Notes: a model not told the origin generated them from the sequence alone. Shown: positions 23,014-31,556, numbered from the stretch's first letter. The stretch is DNA of 41,276 bases from CAZDVQ01 sp964508975 (GCA_964508975.1 CAZDVQ010000039.1:1-41276), one strand, 5' to 3'. Program-made: numbers and translations.

Positions 23014-23090
23014 AGCTCCGCTAGGAGCGGCATGTTAATAGAAAGAAAAATACACCTTAATCCAATGAGCTCCGCTAGGAGCGACACATA
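23014..23090. repeat. Two copies of palindrome AGCTCCGCTAGGAGCG
   Basis: AGCTCCGCTAGGAGCG occurs at 23014-23029 and again at 23069-23084, each a GCTCC-GCTA-GGAGC hairpin. They are separated by about 40 bases of A-rich sequence. The second copy is followed by ACACAT, the first by GCATGT. They lie just ahead of the ATPase promoter. Confidence 0.8.
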
Positions 23091-23180
23091 TTCGCCTGCT
23101 GCACAGCCTTACGATGTGCTGATTATTGACTTGCATAGGCATAAGATTTTCTGCCCTGCTGACCAACAAAAATTAATTTG

Positions 23181-23188
23181 TATCTTTG
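23181..23188 (+). promoter_or_regulatory. -7 promoter box of the ATPase-TPR operon
   Basis: TATCTTTG, exact match to TAnnTTTG, 33 bases upstream of the ATPase ATG. No clear -33 TTTG box. Confidence 0.55.
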
Positions 23189-23221
23189 TGATACATAAGC
23201 AAAGCCCATCGCAAAATATTT

Positions 23222-24580
23222 ATGCAACATAATTTGACGCTATACAAAAAAGCAATGTCGCTTTCAGAAGTCGACAACGCCGTTAGGTTTGATGTACCGA
23301 TAACGCCAGACCACCCGTTTTACACGGACTTTTCTGACGTGCGGGGCGATTTTGAGGATAAAATGATTTATAAAACCTTAAATGTTCACCCTAAGACATT
23401 TAAATACAACCGATCGGCCAATATTGGCAATAAAGTAACGCTGTTCTTAGCGGGCATGAGGGGCTCCGGCAAAACCTCGGAGTTGGCTAAAATCGCCCAA
23501 AAATTAAACAACAAGGAGTGCTTCCTTTGCATCACCTGTAACCTAGACGAAGGTCTTGACCTGAACGATATGGAATACATGGACATCCTGATATTCCAGC
23601 TAGAACGTTTGTTTGAAGAAGTTGAAAAGCACCAGATTGCATTAGATGAAGGTATCGTTAACGCGTTGTACGCATGGTTCGACGAACGCGTGAAAGAAGT
23701 CAACAAAGTAATTAAAAAAGAAGGCGGCTTTGAGCTTGACGTTAAAGCAGAAACCCCTACTATTTTTAGTTTCCTAGGTATTGCGGCTAGGCTTAAGGCC
23801 AATTTGGCCGGTAGCAAGGAAAATGCGGAAAAAATTCGGACTACCTTCAAGAATAACTTTACCACATTCTCGCTCAAGTTTAATGAATTTGTTGAGCACG
23901 TCAACTATGTGATACGCAAAGAAGGCGTGGCTCAGGAGTTGCTTTTTATCGTTGACGGCCTTGAAAAAGTTGCTACTAGGGACATCCGCAAAAAGCTCAT
24001 CATTGATGAAGCCAACCGGATTAAACAGATAAAGGTCAACACTATTTTCACCTTGCCCATCGAGCTTATACCAGAATGCCAAAGGTTGTTGAGTTTTAGC
24101 CAAGTAGTTTCTTTCCCTTTTGTAAAAATCAAGGAAAGAGATGGTTCAATAGTGGAAGAAGCCCTTCAACGCTTCCAGGATTTTGTGTACAAACGTATAG
24201 ATGCCGCCCTATTCGATAGTCCTGAAACGGTAAAACAAGCTATCTTGTACGGCGGTGGCTCTCCGAGGGAATTATTGCGTGTGCTAGAGTTTGCAGCCTT
24301 GTTTGCAGACGAAGATAGTAACACCATATACCTCAAAGACTTAGAAAAAGGTGTTCAAAAACTAGCGGCACAAACGGCGCAGTACGTTTCTAAAAAAGAT
24401 CTAACGAAGCTGAAGGAACTCAAGGAGGCCAACGACAATAATATGCCCTTGGCCTTTGACGAAGAATGGCAAGACTTGTTGGAAAAACTAATTGTGCTAG
24501 AATACAATGATGGGACCTTTAAACGGGTGAACCCCATTGTAGAAGCATCAGCCTTGTATAAACAGTATGTCCTTGGATAA
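23222..24580 (+). CDS. P-loop ATPase paired with a TPR protein
   Basis: A 452-residue P-loop NTPase. Walker A is GMRGSGKTS (78-86) and Walker B is LLFIVDGLEKV, with Asp245. The N-terminal region (FDVPITPDHPFYTDFSDVRGDFEDK) and the NLDEGLDLNDMEYMDILIFQL segment after Walker A are a pattern I associate with a group of bacterial STAND/AAA-like ATPases often found beside TPR proteins. A sensor-2-like GGGSPRELLRVLEFA lies at about 340-355. The C terminus (RVNPIVEASALYKQYVLG) looks like a winged-helix end. The stop overlaps the next gene by 14 bases, so they are translated together. It is probably a switch ATPase whose partner senses or acts. The biological role is unassigned; a conflict or defence function is inferred from neighbours. 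Confidence 0.75.
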   Translation: MQHNLTLYKKAMSLSEVDNAVRFDVPITPDHPFYTDFSDVRGDFEDKMIYKTLNVHPKTFKYNRSANIGNKVTLFLAGMRGSGKTSELAKIAQKLNNKECFLCITCNLDEGLDLNDMEYMDILIFQLERLFEEVEKHQIALDEGIVNALYAWFDERVKEVNKVIKKEGGFELDVKAETPTIFSFLGIAARLKANLAGSKENAEKIRTTFKNNFTTFSLKFNEFVEHVNYVIRKEGVAQELLFIVDGLEKVATRDIRKKLIIDEANRIKQIKVNTIFTLPIELIPECQRLLSFSQVVSFPFVKIKERDGSIVEEALQRFQDFVYKRIDAALFDSPETVKQAILYGGGSPRELLRVLEFAALFADEDSNTIYLKDLEKGVQKLAAQTAQYVSKKDLTKLKELKEANDNNMPLAFDEEWQDLLEKLIVLEYNDGTFKRVNPIVEASALYKQYVLG

Positions 24581-26027
24581 TTACACGGAAGAAACGCAGC
24601 CCTTATTCAAAATGCTTCGCACGGAGGCATTTAGGTTTATCATTGTGCGCTACAACCATTACTCGTTTGTGCAGCAACTTGAGCAGGATGTGCAAGCGCA
24701 ATTCCCCGACAGGCCCTTTTTGAAAATTGATGCCAAAACAGCGGACTACAACAGTATAACGCAGCAGTATTTTTCCATAGCGCGTGGTTTTCTGTTTCTA
24801 GTACATTTTGAGGATGTGCTCCAGGAACAATACAATGATCGGAAACAAGGAACGCCCGAGTACCAACAGGAAAACGAAAGACGCCGTGGCATAAGTGCAG
24901 GTTTAAACCTTAGGCGCGACAAGTTGGCCAAGCAGCCTGTAGCCTTGTTTGTATTTATACAGGCCAGCAGCGATGATTTATATGCCAAAACTATCATGGA
25001 AAAAATGCCCGACTTATGGTCGTTCCGCTCCATGATTTTAGACCTTGAAAAAACAGGGGTTGGCCTTGTTGAGGATGCCGCTATGTTTTACGAAGTGGAT
25101 GAGCTAAATCATCTTAAATTTAATACCGATATAACTAAAGACCGTAGAGAATATGAGCGATTAAAGGCTATTTTAGAACAAATCCCCCTAGATGAAATTG
25201 ATTACCGTTTGACGCTTTTCCCTCAGATAACCGAAGCAGCCATAAAAATTGGAGCCCACCAAGAAGCCCTCCAATTATTGGAGGAATGGGAGGCTATTGC
25301 ACCGGAGGAAAGTGAAGGATTTATATGGTCAATGATAGGCATTAGATTAAAAGATATGGGAGATTTAGATAGAGCTAAGTCGTACTTCACTAAATCAATA
25401 TTAGACTCTGAAAATGATCCTCACTTTAAAGCCGCCTTATTGAGCTTATTAGCCGATATTCATAAAAGTGAAGATAATTTGAGTTCAGCATTAAGTCTAT
25501 GTTTGCAAGCTATTAAGATACTAGAGAATTTAATATCAAAAGAACCAGATACTCAAAACGCAGCTCAACTTTTGTATTTCCAATATGAAAAGGTAGGCGA
25601 GCTACTTAAATTGAACAATAGGCCAGAAGATAGTTTGAGATATTTCGAATTAGCGTTGAAGCAACTAGACAAATCTCCCACAGGAATTAACCTTAAAGCT
25701 GAAGAATCTACAATCTTGCTTCATATGAGCTCAGTTTTTTTCACCTTGGGTAATATTGAAAAATCTATAAATATGTTGAAAGCCAGTATTATGCTAAGAA
25801 GTTGGTTTTTAGCATTAAACCCAATCTTCAATGTCGAAGAATTAAAAAACGGGCTGGCCATCGAAAATTACAAACTAGGCTACATTTACAAGGTAGAGAC
25901 TGATATTGCACAAGCAAAACAGTATTATGAACAAGCCTTGGCCTTATGGAAAGACATAGATCAGCCACAAATAAAGGCATTTTCAGCAAGGGTACAAGCC
26001 GAATTAGAGGGATTGGGGGCTAGTTAG
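24567..26027 (+). CDS. TPR protein with N-terminal conflict-type domain, ATPase partner
   Basis: A 486-residue protein. Residues 1-200 form an alpha/beta domain without a Walker A motif: FRFIIVRYNHYSFVQQLEQ, a GFLFLVHFEDVL strand, LNLRRDKL (113-120), VALFVFIQAS and PDLWSFRS (148-155). The LN-x-R-x-x-L plus PDLWSxRS pairing recurs, to my memory, at the front of TPR proteins associated with STAND-type NTPases. Residues about 210-480 are tetratricopeptide-like helical repeats (IKIGAHQEALQLLEEWEAI, MGDLDRAKSYFTKSIL, TDIAQAKQYYEQALALW). The middle repeats (about 25310-25850) are more AT-rich than both ends. It overlaps the ATPase gene by 14 bases and probably forms a complex with that ATPase. It ends just before a hairpin. 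Confidence 0.72.
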   Translation: MSLDNYTEETQPLFKMLRTEAFRFIIVRYNHYSFVQQLEQDVQAQFPDRPFLKIDAKTADYNSITQQYFSIARGFLFLVHFEDVLQEQYNDRKQGTPEYQQENERRRGISAGLNLRRDKLAKQPVALFVFIQASSDDLYAKTIMEKMPDLWSFRSMILDLEKTGVGLVEDAAMFYEVDELNHLKFNTDITKDRREYERLKAILEQIPLDEIDYRLTLFPQITEAAIKIGAHQEALQLLEEWEAIAPEESEGFIWSMIGIRLKDMGDLDRAKSYFTKSILDSENDPHFKAALLSLLADIHKSEDNLSSALSLCLQAIKILENLISKEPDTQNAAQLLYFQYEKVGELLKLNNRPEDSLRYFELALKQLDKSPTGINLKAEESTILLHMSSVFFTLGNIEKSINMLKASIMLRSWFLALNPIFNVEELKNGLAIENYKLGYIYKVETDIAQAKQYYEQALALWKDIDQPQIKAFSARVQAELEGLGAS

Positions 26028-26029
26028 CC

Positions 26030-26058
26030 CAAAACTGCTACATGTTGTAGCAGTTTTG
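26030..26058. terminator. Hairpin at the end of the ATPase-TPR operon
   Basis: Perfect 13-bp stem (CAAAACTGCTACA, 26030-26042, with TGTAGCAGTTTTG, 26046-26058) and a 3-base loop, 2 bases after the TPR stop. The T run is inside the stem, so termination is likely but not textbook. Confidence 0.6.
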
Positions 26059-26184
26059 TGTTGGGAAGGTTCATGTGGGAATTACACCATCAACAATGTA
26101 GGGGTAGAGATTTTTAGCAAGAAGGTTGGACAAAAATTACAGGGAAACAACTCTATAAAAATATGCTTAGTTATGTTTTTTGAC

Positions 26185-26192
26185 TATTTTTG
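26185..26192 (+). promoter_or_regulatory. Possible -7 promoter box of the helicase-nuclease gene
   Basis: TATTTTTG fits TAnnTTTG about 105 bases ahead of the ATG. The 240-base gap is A/T-rich, so the match could be by chance. Separate transcription from the ATPase-TPR operon is nevertheless supported by the hairpin between them. Confidence 0.35.
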
Positions 26193-26296
26193 CAGATTAC
26201 GTATTTCCAAACTATCATGTATTTTAAAGACCTATACAATAACACATTATTTAAAATACATTGAAAAGTGTACATTTCACGCTTAATCTAATTAAA

Positions 26297-29200
26297 ATGG
26301 AATTGACAAAAAAAGTATTATACGACCTTCAAAAGAGGCTAAAAATTGGGAACCGTAGGGGAGTACATCTAAATGCTATTCCTGCAAATTCACGTTATAA
26401 ATTTGACTTGAGTAAACTCTCCATTATCGATAAACAACTGCCAAACGACTTCATAAAAGAATTACTTTCAAAACAACCGTTGAAATATAGGATAAGCTGG
26501 AAGGATAAAGTGCCGGATTTAAATACATTGGTTGAGGAAAAACAAAATCAACTCCTTAGAATTACTAAAGCTTTTGAAAATCTAATTAATCAAACAGAAG
26601 CAATAGAATCAGAGAAAGGTATCAACACTTTTGGATTCGGTTTTCCAATTTTGGTCAGGCGAGACAATGCGGACAACAAACTAACTGTTGCTCCAGTACT
26701 GATTTGGTCTTTAAGAATTAAAAGAACAAAAGAATACAATACTTGGGAAGTATTAAGGAATGAAGATGACCCAATATACCTTAATGAAATATTAATTAAT
26801 CACCTTGAAAATGATTCTAAAATCCAACTTGAACAAATCCCTGATGAAATGCTTGACGATGGGCTAATAACCCAAGATGAACTAATCCAAATTTGTGTTA
26901 ATCTGATAAAATCAATCAACACATCAACGATACCCGATATTATAGACTATTATACAAAAAAATCGCAAACCATTGTTTCTATCGGCGATAAAAATCACTA
27001 TGAAAAAATTATTAACAACTCAACCGATTCAATTATAGATTTTGGCGGGCTTTTCTCAATTTTTGAAGTCCAAAAACAAAATATCGTTAATGATTATGAC
27101 TGTTTAATAAATCTTAAAGGTCTAAATATAGACTTAAATGATTTAGAATCTCACTACTTTCAAACAATTTCATCTGTAGAAACCGATCCATCACAACAAG
27201 GTGTTTTGCATTCATTAGAGTCAAAAAGAAATTTATTAATTCAAGGCCCGCCTGGCACCGGCAAAAGTCAGACCCTAACCGCGGTTTTAATAAACGCCTT
27301 AGAAAACCACAAAACTACAATAGTGGTATGCGAAAAAAGGACCGCTCTAGAAGTTCTTCACAATGCATTAATTGAAAAAGGCCTTAACTCGCATTGTATT
27401 CTATTGAGAGATATTGTTAAAGATAGAAAAAATGTGGTAAATTCGGTTCGCAATAGATTAGATGATTCCGAATATAAATTTGGTCATGAGTATTCGAAAG
27501 TTAATTTTGACAGCCTTCTTAATAAAGCAAAGGGTTTAATAAGTTCTATAAACAGAAAACATAGGAAACTGGATACAAAAATCCTCGGCGACAAAAACTG
27601 GACCGATGTTGTAGGAGATTTGATAAAAGAAATGAAAGTATTGACATTTGATTCGGAATTTGATATCAAAAAATCAGAATTGAATTACAGCGCTCACGAG
27701 CTTAATTCATTACTAGAAATTATAGACAAAGGCCAACCTCTATACCAAGCCTTTAAGAAATATGAAAATTCAACTTTATTGAATGATCAAAAACTTGAAG
27801 GTAACAATCCAGATGCCCTTAAAGAGGCAATATTACAGGATATTTCATACTACATATCAGAATTATCTATAATAAAAAAATTACTTCTCAATAGAAAATG
27901 GTTTCACAAAATATATTATCCGAGGTTGAATAAAGATATAAATCAATTGTTTAAAAGAGTACAGAAAGACAATTGGTTAAAAACTAAATCCACCAGCAAG
28001 GATAAGGAACAAAAATTATCAGATTTTGATGCGGAACTAAATTATGTCATAAAATATATTAACAATGAAAATGATATTTTCTTTAAAGAGTTTGAATGGT
28101 TCAGGTTTTACAAAAGTTTGAGCAACAAACAAAAAAATATAATTGACTTATTAAAGCCTAAGTCAAATTGGCGTAGGTCTTTCTTAGTGGCCTATCTTAA
28201 TTCACTACTTTTACTTAAATCTAATATAGACTTACCAACAGATGAAAATGAGCATATTGAACTTGATGGAATACTTAGAGGTATTGAAGATGAACAATTA
28301 AAGTACGTAAAAGAGTATTGGCGTTCTAAACAAATAAAGGAAAGTAGGGATTTTGAAGCAAGAAACTCAAACATTGCAGTTGAAAACCTATATAATAAAA
28401 GGAGTAGTAATCGATATAAGCGGCTATCGCTTAGACAAATTGTTCAGTATGATGTAGACTTGTTTACCACTTTTTTTCCTGTTATTCTTACATCCCCAGA
28501 TGTCTGCTGCAATTTATTCAAAGGTATGCATAAATATTTCGACATCGTAGTGTTCGATGAAGCGTCACAACTTAGACTGGAAGACAATTTGCCTGCGATT
28601 CTTAAAGGAAAACAAATTATAATAGCAGGCGACGAACACCAAATGCCCCCATCAAATTATTTCAGCAAGATATATGATGGTTCTGTTGAAGATGATGATG
28701 AAATTGAAGAAGAAGATGACATCATAGTTGATAAAGACGATATTATTTTAAGTTGTGAGACTCTACTTGACTTTGCTACTGAACTTAAGTTTGATAAAAT
28801 CCATCTTGACTTTCATTATAGGTCTAAGCATCCTCATTTAATAGACTTCTCTAATTATGCTTTTTACAATCAAAGGATAAAGCCTTTACCTAATGATTAC
28901 GAGTACTTAGCAATTAAATATATCCAAGCTAATGGAACTTTTTCAGACCATACAAACGAGGCAGAAGCCGAAGTAGTTTTATCAATAATAGACAACAACA
29001 TAAACAGACTTGAAAATGGTAAATATCCCACAATCGGTATTGCTACCTTTAATATCGCTCAGAGAAACCTAATTAAAAGTAAGATTCTAGAAAGACTGAA
29101 TCTCTCTCAATTTGCTGATTTTAATGATAAAATACGAGAGCTAGAAGAAAATGGAATGTTCGTCAAAAATTTAGAAAATATTCAAGGAGATGAAAGAGAT

Positions 29201-29974
29201 GTAATTATTTTATCAACGACATACGGAATTAACAAAGATGGTAAATTCGCTCAAAGATTTGGGCCAATTAACCACTCTAAGGGATATAAATTATTAAATG
29301 TTATTATAACAAGGGCAAAGCACAAAATTTATGTATGCACCTCTATACCTGAACAAGTTTTCGTGAACTATAGAGAACATTTAATAACCGAAGGGTCGAA
29401 CAACAAAAAAGCTGCATTGTATGCTTACCTAGCGTACAGCAAAGCTGTGAGTGAGAATGATGAAAAAGAACGAAAATCTGTATTAATGGCTTTAGAAGAA
29501 AACACCGTAAATAAAAATAATTATAGCACTTATTCGACAGGTCAACTAGAATCTCCATTTGAGGAAGAGGTTTTTCAGGCACTTGCTAATGAATTTGGTG
29601 AAGATAAATTAACACCTCAGTTCCAGTTTGCAGGCTTTAGAATTGACATAGTATTTAATTCCTCAAAAACTAATGTTCCGAAAATAGCGATAGAATGTGA
29701 CGGTGCAAAGTATCATTCTAGCAGAGAGGCCTACCTTTATGATAGGCATAGACAGAAAATACTTGAAAGCCACGGTTTTGTATTTCACAGAGTATGGAGC
29801 ACTAATTGGTGGCGTAATTCTAAAAGAGAACTAAAAAAACTAGTTGAGTTCATAAAAAAAATTGAAGCTGAATCGAACCATTCATCAAGCAACTCCACAC
29901 AGGCTTCAATCGCTTTTTCAGATGACATTGAAAAAATCGAGAAATACATCGCACGGAATCAACATAAAAATTAA
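26297..29974 (+). CDS. SF1 helicase fused to Vsr/DUF559-like nuclease
   Basis: A 1225-residue protein. N-terminal region (LQKRLKIGNRRGVHLNAIP...SRYKFDL) resembles the DUF4011-type front of large Upf1-like helicases. Helicase motifs: Walker A QGPPGTGKSQT (about 315-325), Walker B VFDEAS (about 753), motif III GDEHQMPP (about 780), HYRS, motif V NIQGDERDVIILS (about 960) and motif VI ITRAKHK (about 1004). The C-terminal about 140 residues carry a PD-(D/E)XK nuclease of the Vsr/DUF559 kind (SPFEEEV, FRIDIVF, AIECDGAKYHSS, DRHRQKILESHGFVFHRVW). The start at 26297 (MELTKK) is chosen over one 36 bases upstream. DUF4011-helicase-Vsr proteins (hhe) are reported anti-phage proteins. The gene is far more AT-rich than the core genes, a sign of transfer. 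Confidence 0.88.
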   Translation: MELTKKVLYDLQKRLKIGNRRGVHLNAIPANSRYKFDLSKLSIIDKQLPNDFIKELLSKQPLKYRISWKDKVPDLNTLVEEKQNQLLRITKAFENLINQTEAIESEKGINTFGFGFPILVRRDNADNKLTVAPVLIWSLRIKRTKEYNTWEVLRNEDDPIYLNEILINHLENDSKIQLEQIPDEMLDDGLITQDELIQICVNLIKSINTSTIPDIIDYYTKKSQTIVSIGDKNHYEKIINNSTDSIIDFGGLFSIFEVQKQNIVNDYDCLINLKGLNIDLNDLESHYFQTISSVETDPSQQGVLHSLESKRNLLIQGPPGTGKSQTLTAVLINALENHKTTIVVCEKRTALEVLHNALIEKGLNSHCILLRDIVKDRKNVVNSVRNRLDDSEYKFGHEYSKVNFDSLLNKAKGLISSINRKHRKLDTKILGDKNWTDVVGDLIKEMKVLTFDSEFDIKKSELNYSAHELNSLLEIIDKGQPLYQAFKKYENSTLLNDQKLEGNNPDALKEAILQDISYYISELSIIKKLLLNRKWFHKIYYPRLNKDINQLFKRVQKDNWLKTKSTSKDKEQKLSDFDAELNYVIKYINNENDIFFKEFEWFRFYKSLSNKQKNIIDLLKPKSNWRRSFLVAYLNSLLLLKSNIDLPTDENEHIELDGILRGIEDEQLKYVKEYWRSKQIKESRDFEARNSNIAVENLYNKRSSNRYKRLSLRQIVQYDVDLFTTFFPVILTSPDVCCNLFKGMHKYFDIVVFDEASQLRLEDNLPAILKGKQIIIAGDEHQMPPSNYFSKIYDGSVEDDDEIEEEDDIIVDKDDIILSCETLLDFATELKFDKIHLDFHYRSKHPHLIDFSNYAFYNQRIKPLPNDYEYLAIKYIQANGTFSDHTNEAEAEVVLSIIDNNINRLENGKYPTIGIATFNIAQRNLIKSKILERLNLSQFADFNDKIRELEENGMFVKNLENIQGDERDVIILSTTYGINKDGKFAQRFGPINHSKGYKLLNVIITRAKHKIYVCTSIPEQVFVNYREHLITEGSNNKKAALYAYLAYSKAVSENDEKERKSVLMALEENTVNKNNYSTYSTGQLESPFEEEVFQALANEFGEDKLTPQFQFAGFRIDIVFNSSKTNVPKIAIECDGAKYHSSREAYLYDRHRQKILESHGFVFHRVWSTNWWRNSKRELKKLVEFIKKIEAESNHSSSNSTQASIAFSDDIEKIEKYIARNQHKN

Positions 29975-30104
29975 AACAGCATATCCATTTTCTTTCACTA
30001 CAGAATGTATAGTGGTTTAATTTTTTATATCTGACAATCACCCCTCCCCCACATTTCTCAGCCATTTTTAATGACGTTCTTCGCGTTAAAGCCGTTATAT
30101 CAAT

Positions 30105-30112
30105 TATCTTTA
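30105..30112 (+). promoter_or_regulatory. -7 box of the PorV2-like gene
   Basis: TATCTTTA, one mismatch to TAnnTTTG. It overlaps an in-frame ATG at 30112, which argues that translation starts downstream at 30136. Confidence 0.45.
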
Positions 30113-30135
30113 TGCTTGAAAACATGACTTTGACG

Positions 30136-31269
30136 ATGAACAAACTAAAAGGAATTGGTATTGGACTATGCTTGACGCTTGGTTTTAGCGCTAGTATCGT
30201 AGCCCAAAAATACAGCAACGAGTTTTTAACCCTAGGTGCTGGTGCTCGTGCCATGGGCCTTGGCAATGCCGTTGGGGCTGGTGTTTCAGATGCCAGCGCA
30301 GCTTATTGGAACCCCGCCGGCCTAGCCTGGATTGAACGCGACCTGCAAGTTGGTTTCATGCACTCCGAATGGTTTGGCAGTGTGGCCAACTACGATTACG
30401 CTACCGTGGCCTTACCCATTGCCGACCGTAAACGGGCCGTGGGCTTATCTTTTATCCGCTTTGGTATTGATAATATTCCCAATACCCTGAGCTTGTATGA
30501 AGATGATGGTACCGTGAACTATGATAATATCACGCCTTTCTCGGCAGCGGATTATGCCATCCTCTTGTCGTATGCCCAAAAAATTGGGACCAAAGGTTTA
30601 AGCATCGGTGGTAATGGCAAGGTGATTCACCGTAAGGTTGGCCCTTTTGCCACCGCTTGGGGTTTTGGCCTAGACCTTGGCTTGCAGTATCGCCTCAAAG
30701 ACTGGCGTTTCGGCCTCACGGCCAAGGATGTAACCAGTACCTTCAATGCTTGGACCTTCAACTTTACCGACGAGCAGAAACAAACCCTGAACCTTACGGG
30801 CAACGAAATACCCATCAACTCGGTTGAAATTACTCGCCCTAGGATTACCCTTGCGGCTGGCTACACCAAGGACATCCTGCTGAACAAGTCGAAACTGGCT
30901 GAAGGCAAGAAACCTAAAACCTTGAACATCAGCACCGAAGTTAACTTTGACATTACCACCGACGGGGAGCGCAACACCTTGATACGCTCGAATCCCTTGA
31001 GTATTGACCCGATTGCAGGTTTGGAATTGGGCTACAACAAGTTGGTTTACCTACGCGCCGGTGTGAACAATATTCAACAAAAACTCGATTTTGACGGCAC
31101 CAAACGCTGGTCGGTACAACCCAACTTTGGTATGGGCCTGCGCCTATGGAATGTGAAAGTTGATTACGCCCTGGCTAACGTAGGTAATGTATCGGGTGCG
31201 GCATACTCGCACGTGGTATCCTTGATGGCCGACATAGACTTCGATTATTTCAAGAAGAAAGGTATTTAA
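30136..31269 (+). CDS. PorV/PorQ-family outer-membrane protein (PorV2-like)
   Basis: A 377-residue FadL-like outer-membrane barrel of the PorV/PorQ family. Signal peptide MNKLKGIGIGLCLTLGFSASIVAQ, then the family hallmark EFLTLGAGARAMGLGNA and DASAAYWNPAGLAW just after cleavage. Many amphipathic strands follow, and it ends SLMADIDFDYFKKKGI. PorV shuttles T9SS cargo to the PorU attachment complex. This gene sits directly upstream of a C25-type PorU2-like gene, so it is better named PorV2-like than canonical PorV. The start at 30136 is preferred because the ATG at 30112 lies on the -7 box. The gap to the next gene carries two repeat elements. Confidence 0.85.
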   Translation: MNKLKGIGIGLCLTLGFSASIVAQKYSNEFLTLGAGARAMGLGNAVGAGVSDASAAYWNPAGLAWIERDLQVGFMHSEWFGSVANYDYATVALPIADRKRAVGLSFIRFGIDNIPNTLSLYEDDGTVNYDNITPFSAADYAILLSYAQKIGTKGLSIGGNGKVIHRKVGPFATAWGFGLDLGLQYRLKDWRFGLTAKDVTSTFNAWTFNFTDEQKQTLNLTGNEIPINSVEITRPRITLAAGYTKDILLNKSKLAEGKKPKTLNISTEVNFDITTDGERNTLIRSNPLSIDPIAGLELGYNKLVYLRAGVNNIQQKLDFDGTKRWSVQPNFGMGLRLWNVKVDYALANVGNVSGAAYSHVVSLMADIDFDYFKKKGI

Positions 31270-31270
31270 G

Positions 31271-31428
31271 AGTATGTTTGGATTTTGGGTTTCGAGGGAA
31301 AAACGAGCTATTTTTTGATGAGGTTGCTTTAAAAAATGGGCGCATAGTGGGGCTACGTAACTATTTTTTAAAGCAAAAATCATCCAAAAGGAGCTGTTTT
31401 TCGCCGGAAGCTAAAGTCCAAACATACT
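31271..31428. repeat. 158-base palindromic element (MITE-like)
   Basis: Terminal inverted repeats AGTATGTTTGGA (31271-31282) and TCCAAACATACT (31417-31428). The whole interval is an imperfect palindrome: GCTTTAAAAAAT in the left half is mirrored by ATTTTTTAAAGC in the right, and GAAAAAC by GTTTTTC. The centre is near 31348 (GTGGGGCTAC). No transposase. Its size and structure fit a miniature inverted-repeat element or a very long RNA hairpin. Confidence 0.75.
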
Positions 31429-31431
31429 CTA

Positions 31432-31556
31432 AAGCCTTGGGCCGGACTAGCGCTGCGACGGCGTGGCGCAACGCGCCAGCCCGAAGGGCCGAGCGAACAG
31501 CGAGCGCCAAAGCATAGCGACCCGGAGCCACCGAAGGTGGCGGAGGGAAGGCCCCA
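31432..31556. repeat. GC-rich multi-hairpin intergenic element
   Basis: Inverse-orientation copy: GCGTGGCGCAACGCGCCAGC, CCCGAAGGGCCGAGCGAACAGCGAGC, then CCACC-GAA-GGTGG. It lies directly after the palindromic element and ends about 40 bases before the PorU2-like ATG. Confidence 0.75.

Noticed and set aside
22602..23090. CRISPR array at the repeats around the scaffold gap
   Set aside because: Repeats are seven-base tandem units or two isolated palindromes; there are no 25-40-base repeats with unique spacers and no cas genes.
26056..26286. 76-residue frame upstream of the helicase gene
   Set aside because: A/T-rich sequence with a start in the hairpin tail, no domain and no promoter placement; more likely an untranslated leader.
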